NCBI GenBank assembly: GCA_002368645.1
Contig: DFEE01000006.1
Location: forward strand, 189,121-253,120
Source: Bacteroidales bacterium UBA3810
GTDB lineage: Bacteria > Bacteroidota > Bacteroidia > Bacteroidales > Paludibacteraceae
Direction of reading: 5' to 3'
Length of the DNA stretch: 64,000 nt
Shown here: positions 34,438 through 41,274 of the stretch, one piece after another
Layout of the letters: each line of letters opens with the position of its first letter
How positions within the stretch are numbered: the first letter of the stretch is position 1
The notes under the pieces: generated by a model
What the model was told of the DNA's origin: nothing
Seen by the model: only the letters and a program-made list of their open reading frames with translations
Database searches by the model: none
Position numbers and translations under genes: made by a program

Positions 34438-35016
34438 ATGACAATAGCAGTTTATTGTGCTTCGTCTAATCAGGTTCATCCCCATTATTATGAAGAGGCG
34501 GAGCGGTTGGGTCAGTTGTGTGCCGAGTCGGGTATTTCTGTTCTTTACGGTGACGGCGGAATCGGTCTTATGGGTGCGCTATGTCGGGGTGTGCGGAGTC
34601 GTGGGGGACAGATAACGGGTGTTATTCCGGAGTTTATGGTTGCTGAGGGGTGGAATAATCCCGCGAGTACGGAAACGATTGTGGTCAAGACCATGCATGA
34701 GCGTAAGGCATTGATTGCCGATAAGGCGGATGCCATGGTTGCCCTGCCGGGCGGAATAGGTACTTTTGAAGAACTATTGGAAGTGCTGACCTGGAAACAA
34801 TTAGGCCTACATACGAAGCCCATTGTAATTCTCAACACCAAGGGCTACTATGACGATTTGCTGCGGTGCCTGGATAAGATGGTCGCCGAACATTTCATGC
34901 GTCCGATTCATCGTGAGCAGATGTTCCAAGTGGTGGAAAGGGCAGAGGAAGTGATAGAGACGATAAAAAATGCCCCTCGATGGTCGAAGGACATACGCCG
35001 TGAAGCTGCTATTTAA
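34438..35016 (+). CDS. LOG family protein (nucleoside 5'-monophosphate phosphoribohydrolase-like)
   Basis: 192 residues from the ATG at 34438 (MTIAVYCASSNQ); a TTG ten codons earlier lies inside the promoter. Rossmann-like LOG/TIGR00730 fold with GDGGIGLMGALCRG, TMHERKALI and the hallmark PGGIGTFEE. Family members cleave ribose-5-phosphate from nucleotide monophosphates; the cytokinin-activating role of plant homologues need not apply here. Monocistronic; convergent with rpsT, whose stop lies 9 bases past this one. Confidence 0.92.
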   Translation: MTIAVYCASSNQVHPHYYEEAERLGQLCAESGISVLYGDGGIGLMGALCRGVRSRGGQITGVIPEFMVAEGWNNPASTETIVVKTMHERKALIADKADAMVALPGGIGTFEELLEVLTWKQLGLHTKPIVILNTKGYYDDLLRCLDKMVAEHFMRPIHREQMFQVVERAEEVIETIKNAPRWSKDIRREAAI

Positions 35017-35025
35017 GTTAGGAAC

Positions 35026-35280
35026 TTACGCGAGCTTATTCACGTAGATTGCCAATTTAGATTTGAGATTGGCAGCCTTGTTGCGATGAATGATGTTGCG
35101 CTTAGCCAACTTGTCAAGCAACGAAGTTACTTTGGGCAATTGAGCAGCTGCCTCATTCTTATCAGTAGTAGCGCGCAAGTCGCGAACCGCATTGCGGGTG
35201 GTCTTGGCGTAATAGTGATTGTGTTGCTTGCGAGTTGCAGTTTGGCGGATGCGCTTCAAAGATGATTTGTGATTTGCCAT
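35026..35280 (-). CDS. rpsT: Small ribosomal subunit protein bS20
   Basis: 84 residues, MANHKSSLKRIRQTATRKQH, the standard S20 length and composition: basic, all-helical, with the conserved ANHKSSLKRIRQ start and HRNKAANLKSKLA C-terminal region. Binds 16S rRNA early in 30S assembly. tRNA-Glu lies 40 bases upstream on the same strand and the only promoter I see is ahead of that tRNA, so the two are probably co-transcribed. Confidence 0.98.
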   Translation of the reverse strand: MANHKSSLKRIRQTATRKQHNHYYAKTTRNAVRDLRATTDKNEAAAQLPKVTSLLDKLAKRNIIHRNKAANLKSKLAIYVNKLA

Positions 35281-35320
35281 CTTACTTTTATTTAGTTATT
35301 AATTATTATTTCGTAGTAAG

Positions 35321-35392
35321 TAGCCTATAGCAGAGTCGAACTGCTCTTTACAGAATGAAAATCTGTCGTCCTAGCCGATAGACGAATAGGCC
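35321..35392 (-). tRNA. tRNA-Glu (anticodon TTC)
   Basis: 72 nt. Acceptor GGCCTAT/ATAGGCT, anticodon stem ACAGA/TCTGT with loop TTTTCAT, T arm AGCAG-TTCGACT-CTGCT, discriminator A. Upstream neighbour of rpsT on the same transcript. Confidence 0.95.
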
Positions 35393-35432
35393 ATTCGCGC
35401 TCCTTTTCCGGGTCGTGCCGAAAAAAGCGGTG

Positions 35433-35464
35433 CAAAATTAGTACTTTTTTTTGATATGTCCAAA
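35433..35464 (-). promoter_or_regulatory. Sigma-ABfr type promoter for tRNA-Glu and rpsT
   Basis: Minus strand: TTTG (35461-35464), 20-base spacer, TAATTTTG (35433-35440). Confidence 0.85.
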
Positions 35465-35490
35465 TTTTTTAGCAAAAAAATACATTTTTT

Positions 35491-35521
35491 TTTGATATGT
35501 CGATATTTTTTGCTATTTTTG
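35491..35521 (+). promoter_or_regulatory. Sigma-ABfr type promoter for the beta-barrel gene at 35544
   Basis: TTTG (35491-35494), 19-base spacer, TATTTTTG (35514-35521). Confidence 0.85.
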
Positions 35522-35543
35522 CACTCAAAAATGGGAATAATTG

Positions 35544-36392
35544 ATGAAAAAACGCATTTTTCTTCTCATAGGAACGATATTAATGATGGGCATCGGGAGC
35601 CTTTCTGCTCAAGATGGTATCAAACAGCCGGACCTGCAGACGGCAGATAGTTATTTTTTCGACCCCACTCGAGATTTTGTCAAGCAGACTGAGCCCTATA
35701 AGTTCGGTGTGGAGTGGCGTGTGGAAGCCGGCTATAACCAAAACTGGCAACACTCGGTAGATACTACCTCCTCTTTCGGCTACCTGCACGGAGGACAGAT
35801 AGGTGCAGCTGTTGATTTCCTGCTACCGATGGGTTTTAGCCTGCAGACCGGTCTCTATTACTCTCTTTCTTATGGTTATCGCCAATCGGGTTATCGCTCC
35901 GTTATAGTCCCGACCGATACGAATGTCGTACCGATAGAGTATATCGGGCATCATATCTACGAGCATAACCTTATTATACCCGTGCGCGCGTACTACACGC
36001 ACACGATAGCTAAAAAATGGCGGTTCTTTTTCTTCGCCGGTCCGCAGTTGCAGATAGGGCTGAGCCAGTATGATAAGCAGGTTAACCAGTTGAGCGCCGA
36101 GACGGAGCATTTTCTCAATACCAAGGGCGTTATCACCACCTCCCATGACAGATATGCTTCTGCGGAGTTGAGCCGCGTCAATATCCAGTTCGGTCTCGGT
36201 GGCGGCTTTGAGTGGGATAGGTTGAGACTGTCTGCCGGATATGATTTCGGACTCAACAACCTCATCCGTACCAAGGTGGTGTCCACATCCCATATGTGGG
36301 AGTGGAGTTGGTATGTCCGAATGGGCGTTCGGATTGGTAAAGACCGAAAGACGATTATGAACGACAAAACCGTTAATACCTCAAGTTTTTAA
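35544..36392 (+). CDS. Outer-membrane beta-barrel protein (PorT/OmpW-like)
   Basis: 282 residues from the ATG at 35544 (MKKRIFLLIG; the TTG just before it is ignored). Signal peptide ending GSLSAQ. Barrel character: alternating strands such as VEWRVEAGYNQNW, FSLQTGLYYSLSYGY, WRFFFFAGPQLQIGL, VNIQFGLGGGFEWDRLRLSAGYDFGL, and WYVRMGVRIG near the C terminus. Small eight- to ten-stranded barrel of the PorT-like/'outer membrane beta-barrel' family; function unknown. The TPP riboswitch and TonB-dependent receptor begin 13 bases after its stop, so read-through into the riboswitch is possible. Confidence 0.75.
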   Translation: MKKRIFLLIGTILMMGIGSLSAQDGIKQPDLQTADSYFFDPTRDFVKQTEPYKFGVEWRVEAGYNQNWQHSVDTTSSFGYLHGGQIGAAVDFLLPMGFSLQTGLYYSLSYGYRQSGYRSVIVPTDTNVVPIEYIGHHIYEHNLIIPVRAYYTHTIAKKWRFFFFAGPQLQIGLSQYDKQVNQLSAETEHFLNTKGVITTSHDRYASAELSRVNIQFGLGGGFEWDRLRLSAGYDFGLNNLIRTKVVSTSHMWEWSWYVRMGVRIGKDRKTIMNDKTVNTSSF

Positions 36393-36404
36393 TACATAAC
36401 GACA

Positions 36405-36472
36405 TAGCGGGGGTGCTGAAAGGCTGAGATTAGACCCTATGAACGTAGGCAGGTAATGCTGCCGACGGACCA
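36405..36472 (+). promoter_or_regulatory. TPP (THI-box) riboswitch
   Basis: All conserved blocks in order: GGGGTGC (36410-36416), CTGAGA (36424-36429), ACCC (36434-36437), GAAC (36441-36444), GGTAATGC (36452-36459), then CCGACGGA. It sits 50 bases before the ATG of the TonB-dependent receptor. No consensus promoter was found between the preceding gene and the aptamer. Thiamine pyrophosphate should shut off the receptor. Confidence 0.93.
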
Positions 36473-36522
36473 AGAGCGATTGCTTTCTCATGTGCCCCTT
36501 ATGGTGTAAAAAATCAAAGCAT

Positions 36523-38694
36523 ATGAGAAAACAATTTCTTTTTATCGAGCAATCCGTATTGGTGATTGCGTTGTGCATCTTGCATTGTGTAGAACTATCG
36601 GCTGTAGAGCCTACTCAGTGGGATTCTATCCCGGAAGACAATCCGTTTTGGCTGCAAGAAGTGACAATAACCGGCACTCCGAAGGTTTTTGTTAACCAAG
36701 TGATAGAGAAAACGCCTGAGCAGATAAGAGTTGATAACATAGGTCAGAACCTGCCGTACCTGCTTAATAACACTCCGGGCTTGGTCACCACCAGCGATGA
36801 CGGTTTAGGTATCGGATATACTTATTTTCATATCCGTGGTACCGACCATAGCCGTATCAATATGACGCTCAACGATGTACCGCTAAATGACCCTGAAAGC
36901 CAAACGGTCTTCTGGGTCAATATGACTGATATGGGAAGTAACTTAAGCGGTATAAAGATTCAGCGAGGTGTCGGTGCTTCAGTCAGTGGCTCAAGTGCAT
37001 TTGGAGCCAGCCTCAATATGAATGGTTTCTATGACCTCAAGCAGTTGCGTGAGCAACCCATAAGGGCAGAAGTGTCCTTTACGGGCGGTATGTATAATAC
37101 CTTCCGTGAATCTGTCCAACTCTATGCAAAGAAGGGTAATTGGCATTTCGGGGGACGTGTGTCTAAAGTCAATAGTGACGGTTATATAGACCGTGCCTTC
37201 TCGGACCTCTTTAGTTATAAGGGGGAGGTAGGGTGGCAATCACCCGTGCAAGCCAACGGCGCTAAAACATCGGTGACGCTTATTGCCTTAGGCGGTAAGG
37301 AAAAGACCTATATGGCCTGGTATGGCGTAGATGAAGCAACTATGAACGCGAATCGTCGGTTTAATCCGGCGGGCTTAATGAGTTATACGACTTCGCAAGG
37401 GGAGGAGGCAACCATTGCCTACCCGGACCAGACGGATAACTACACTCAGCACCATGCTCAATTGCATATCCGCCATACATTCAACCGCCATTGGTCATTA
37501 CGCGCCATAGCCCATTACACCTACGGCACGGGTTTTTATGAAATGGCTGATTATGGCGCCTATACCGATACTACAGGTTGGTCAGGTATAACGCGGGACG
37601 GGCTGACAAACCACACCGCCGGAGCGCAAATGCAGGCGCAGTATCTGAATGATAAATGGTCTGCGGTCTTTGGTGTAGTGGGGCAATATTATATATGCGA
37701 CCACTGGGGAACGCTGTCCCGTATGAATACCTATCGGGGAAGAGGAAGCAAATGGGATGCTAATATATATGCTAAATTCTCACAGTTCCTATTACAACGG
37801 GCACAGGAGCGGTTGACTCTTTATGAGGATGTGCAATACCGATTGGTGGACCATTTGATGACGGGAGATATAGATTACACTTGGGCGGGTAATACTTTTA
37901 CAATACATCCTACATACCATTTCTTCAACCCAAAAGCCGGTTTAGAGTACTTTAACCACGGTCACCAATTGACAGCGTCTTTCGCTATGGCGAATAGAGA
38001 ACCGACAAGGGCTAACTTCATTGATGCCGTGCTGAATGGAAGGGAAAATCCGCGTCCGGAGATGTTGCTGGACTATGAATTGGGGTATAACTACTCGTTT
38101 ACTAAAGAGCAAACAGGTGCCTCCGGTGTGTATGGATCGGTGGGCGCAAACCTCTATTTCATGCAATACAAGGATCAGTTGGTAGCTACCGGTCAAGTAG
38201 ATGTCAATAATTATGCAATCCTTGCCAATATCGCCAATTCCTATCGGACAGGAATAGAGTTGCAATATACTTTCCACTTTACTAAGTGGCTGAGTTTTGA
38301 AGGTAATCTTGTTTGGTCTCGCAACCGTTGGAAAGTGTCTTCTTCTAAGTGGAATAACCTATCTTTCTCGCCGGATTGGACAACTTATAATGCACTCAAT
38401 TTTCATGTAGCCGGATTCACAGGTATCATCAATAACCATGTGGTTAGCAGCCAGTATCTGACCAATGACGAGGAGGCTTATGCGCGTCTCAACGCCTATA
38501 CGGTCACGAACCTTAATCTGAGCTATATCCTGCCTATTAAAAAGACCAACGCCCCTCAAATTGAGTTGCGTTGTCTAATCAATAATCTCTTTGATTCCAA
38601 GTATTGCAGCAATGGCGGTTCTGCCGATGGTTATACTTGGTATTTCCCGCAGGCGGGTATCAATGTACACGCAGGTTTTGCCGTACGATGGTGA
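36523..38694 (+). CDS. TonB-dependent receptor, probable thiamine/thiamine-precursor transporter
   Basis: 723 residues from the ATG at 36523 (MRKQFLFIEQ); earlier in-frame ATG at 36490 would start inside the leader. Signal peptide ending around VELSAVE. Plug domain about 50-165 with FWLQEVTITG (TonB-box-like region), NLPYLLNNTPGLVTTS, YTYFHIRGTDHSRINMTLNDVPLNDPESQ and the SGSSAFGASLNM block. A 22-strand barrel follows and ends VHAGFAVRW with a C-terminal aromatic residue. It lacks the N-terminal carboxypeptidase-like domain of SusC proteins and has no SusD partner. The TPP riboswitch upstream points to thiamine, as in the known Bacteroides OMP-thi system; no pnuT or thiamine pyrophosphokinase gene is adjacent. 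Confidence 0.9.
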   Translation: MRKQFLFIEQSVLVIALCILHCVELSAVEPTQWDSIPEDNPFWLQEVTITGTPKVFVNQVIEKTPEQIRVDNIGQNLPYLLNNTPGLVTTSDDGLGIGYTYFHIRGTDHSRINMTLNDVPLNDPESQTVFWVNMTDMGSNLSGIKIQRGVGASVSGSSAFGASLNMNGFYDLKQLREQPIRAEVSFTGGMYNTFRESVQLYAKKGNWHFGGRVSKVNSDGYIDRAFSDLFSYKGEVGWQSPVQANGAKTSVTLIALGGKEKTYMAWYGVDEATMNANRRFNPAGLMSYTTSQGEEATIAYPDQTDNYTQHHAQLHIRHTFNRHWSLRAIAHYTYGTGFYEMADYGAYTDTTGWSGITRDGLTNHTAGAQMQAQYLNDKWSAVFGVVGQYYICDHWGTLSRMNTYRGRGSKWDANIYAKFSQFLLQRAQERLTLYEDVQYRLVDHLMTGDIDYTWAGNTFTIHPTYHFFNPKAGLEYFNHGHQLTASFAMANREPTRANFIDAVLNGRENPRPEMLLDYELGYNYSFTKEQTGASGVYGSVGANLYFMQYKDQLVATGQVDVNNYAILANIANSYRTGIELQYTFHFTKWLSFEGNLVWSRNRWKVSSSKWNNLSFSPDWTTYNALNFHVAGFTGIINNHVVSSQYLTNDEEAYARLNAYTVTNLNLSYILPIKKTNAPQIELRCLINNLFDSKYCSNGGSADGYTWYFPQAGINVHAGFAVRW

Positions 38695-39175
38695 GGATTA
38701 GCCTGCCGATAAAGTATATCCCGACGGGAATAAGTGCCCATACATAATCGAGGGTGAAGGCATGCGCCCATGTATTCGGCAGCCAACCGAGGCTAATCGG
38801 TATGGCTGCTATTGTTGCAACCGTAAGGACACCAATCAGTGAAGCCGAGATAGTTCTTGCCTTGTATTCCACTCGCGGCAAGAGGTAAATCCATACGCCG
38901 AAGAGGACGATGAGTATAGCTGGTAGGAAATATGAACAGGCTGCAATAATCAATGAGCAGTAAAATGCCGGTCTCGTTGCTTCATATTGAAATTTCTCCA
39001 TTCGGTTGAGGATATGGTAACTAATCTCCAAGCCAATGGCAGGTATGATGCCTAACCAGTAATAGAGGTTATGGAGAGTCCTTAGTTGTCCCAAGCCTAC
39101 ATAGATTCCCAGTCCCACAAGGAGCAGAGCCCATGGTAGGTGGCGGTATATGAGTCGGGCATGATAGACTTGCAT
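38660..39175 (-). CDS. Hypothetical multi-spanning membrane protein
   Basis: 171 residues, MQVYHARLIYRHLPWALLLV. Five or six membrane segments (ALLLVGLGIYVGLG; YYWLGIIPAIGLEISYHIL; YCSLIIAACSYFLPAILIVL; LIGVLTVATIAAIPISLGWL; ALIPVGIYFIGRLILTIV). No signature residues that I recognise. Begins 6 bases after the M3 peptidase gene on the same strand, as the last gene of the ileS operon. Its last 35 bases overlap, antisense, the coding end of the TonB-dependent receptor. Confidence 0.7.
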   Translation of the reverse strand: MQVYHARLIYRHLPWALLLVGLGIYVGLGQLRTLHNLYYWLGIIPAIGLEISYHILNRMEKFQYEATRPAFYCSLIIAACSYFLPAILIVLFGVWIYLLPRVEYKARTISASLIGVLTVATIAAIPISLGWLPNTWAHAFTLDYVWALIPVGIYFIGRLILTIVRQNLRVH

Positions 39176-39181
39176 GGCGTT

Positions 39182-41272
39182 TTATTGGATAAATCCTTTC
39201 CTTCTCAACAAATACTTTGGGTCAGCATCTTTGCCCCTAAACTCTTGATACAATTCTGCTGCATCGCGTGTGCCGCCTTGCTCTAACATGTGTTTAAAGC
39301 GAGCGGCAATTTCAGGATGCGTAATGTCTCCTGTCTCTTTAAAAGCTTCAAAAGCGTCAGCGTCCAATACGGCAGACCAGGTATAACTGTAGTAACCTGC
39401 TTCGTAACCTGTGGTGAAAATGTGGTTATAGAATGTCGGTCGATAGCGCACGATGATTTGGGGAATCATTCCCATCTTCTTGAGGGAAGCTGCCTCAAAG
39501 GCATTGACATCTATAGTGCCCATGGTTGTCAATTCATGAAAATCCATATCGAGGATAGAGGCACTTAACAATTCAGTTTCTACGAAGCCTTGGTTGAATT
39601 GCTTCGCGGCATTGATTTTAGCAATAAGGCTATCCGGCATTACTTCGCCTGTCTGATAGTGGAAGGCGTAGGTCGCCAATATCTCCGGCTCGTAGCAGTA
39701 ATTTTCCATGAACTGGCTGGGCATTTCGACGAAGTCACGTGGCACATTCGTACCGGCTAAAGACTCATAATGGGCGCGGCTAAGCAACCCATGAAGTGCA
39801 TGGCCGAACTCGTGGAAGAGCGTCTCAACATCATCCATAGACAACAGGGACGGATTGTCTTTAGTGGGTTTATTGAAGTTGCCGACATTGATAATCACCG
39901 GTCGGTGGTCCTTGCCGGACGCATCAACATATTGGTGGCAGATGTCGTTCATCCATGCTCCCGGTCGCTTTCCCGCCCGCGGAAAATAATCGGTATAAAG
40001 AATGCCGACTAATTCGCCCTTCGGGTCTGTCACACGGAATGTCTCCACTTCATCATTATAGACCGGCAGGTCATGTACTTGCTCAAAATTAAGCCCATAG
40101 AGATTATGCGCCAACAAGAATACGCCTTTGCGGACATTTGATAGTTCGAAGTACGGTTTCAGTTCCTCCTCGTTGAGGTCATATTTCTCTTTGCGTAGTT
40201 TCTCCGCATAGTACCACCAGTCCCATGGCTCAATAGGCTCATCGGTCATAGCCTGCAGGGCTGCGGCTTCGCGTTTAGCGGCAGCCAAAGACGGTCCCCA
40301 TACTCTTTGGAGGAGTTCATCAGCGTTGCGGGCATTTTTAGCCATAGCGTCTTGCAGAATATAATCAGCCGGGTTGGTGAAGCCCATGAGGTGTGCTTTC
40401 TCTATGCGTAGCCGCATGGTTTGGTTGATAACCGACTTATTATCATAGGCATTATCGTGGTTGCAGCGGGTTGTATAAGCCAGGAGCAATTGTCGGCGCA
40501 ATTCCCGATTGGCGCAATATTGTAGCACGGGGGTGAAGGATGTACGTTTGGGGCTAAAGAGCCATCCTTCCTTGCCGGCGGCTTCTGCCGCTTCGCGGGC
40601 TGCGTCTTTGGCGGATGCGGGCAGACCTTCCAGTTCCGCCTCATCGGTGATGAGTATTTGAGCCTCGGGGGCATTGGTCTCCGCTACTACATTTTGGCCG
40701 AACAACAAACTCAGACGTGCCAGTTCTTGGTTAATGGCTGCCAAACGCTCTTTGTCTGCTTGGTTGAGGTTCGCGCCGTTCTCAACAAAGGAACGGTAGG
40801 TCTCTTCGGTAAGTCTCAGGTCTTCGCCGCTAAGTCCCAATGTTTCTCGCTGATTATAGACATGAGCTATGCGGGCGAATAATTTGTCATTGAGCAGAAT
40901 GTCGTCAGACAGCGCGCTGAGTTCAGGACTGATGGTATTGGCAATCTCGTCCATCTCATCATTACCATCGGCTTCTAAGATGTTGAAGAAAATGCCCTCC
41001 ACTCTGTCGAGCAATGCACCGCTACGTTCCAGGGCAACGATGGTATTTTCAAAGGTTGGTTCCTCGGGATTCGTGACAATTGCCTCTATCTCGGCTTGAT
41101 TCTGCTTGATTGCCTCCCTGAATGCAGGCAGGTAATCTTTTAATTCTATCTTATCCATTGCTACGATACCATATTCATTGGGGGTATCGAGGAGAGGATT
41201 AATGCGTTTACAACTTATAAAACTCATACTTAGTAGTGCTATAGCACTGATGAAAAGGGTTGTATATTTCAT
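39182..41272 (-). CDS. dcp: M3 family metallopeptidase lipoprotein (peptidyl-dipeptidase Dcp-like)
   Basis: 696 residues. Zinc peptidase that removes C-terminal dipeptides from oligopeptides. Lipobox with Cys21 (MSFISC), so it acts in the envelope, unlike cytosolic E. coli Dcp. Zinc motif HEFGH at 487-491 with the third ligand Glu in FVEMPSQFMENY about residue 516; substrate region FTTGYEAGYYSYTWS near the C terminus. Length and motif spacing are normal. Starts 2 bases after the AsmA gene stops. Confidence 0.94.
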   Translation of the reverse strand: MKYTTLFISAIALLSMSFISCKRINPLLDTPNEYGIVAMDKIELKDYLPAFREAIKQNQAEIEAIVTNPEEPTFENTIVALERSGALLDRVEGIFFNILEADGNDEMDEIANTISPELSALSDDILLNDKLFARIAHVYNQRETLGLSGEDLRLTEETYRSFVENGANLNQADKERLAAINQELARLSLLFGQNVVAETNAPEAQILITDEAELEGLPASAKDAAREAAEAAGKEGWLFSPKRTSFTPVLQYCANRELRRQLLLAYTTRCNHDNAYDNKSVINQTMRLRIEKAHLMGFTNPADYILQDAMAKNARNADELLQRVWGPSLAAAKREAAALQAMTDEPIEPWDWWYYAEKLRKEKYDLNEEELKPYFELSNVRKGVFLLAHNLYGLNFEQVHDLPVYNDEVETFRVTDPKGELVGILYTDYFPRAGKRPGAWMNDICHQYVDASGKDHRPVIINVGNFNKPTKDNPSLLSMDDVETLFHEFGHALHGLLSRAHYESLAGTNVPRDFVEMPSQFMENYCYEPEILATYAFHYQTGEVMPDSLIAKINAAKQFNQGFVETELLSASILDMDFHELTTMGTIDVNAFEAASLKKMGMIPQIIVRYRPTFYNHIFTTGYEAGYYSYTWSAVLDADAFEAFKETGDITHPEIAARFKHMLEQGGTRDAAELYQEFRGKDADPKYLLRRKGFIQ

Positions 41273-41274
41273 AT

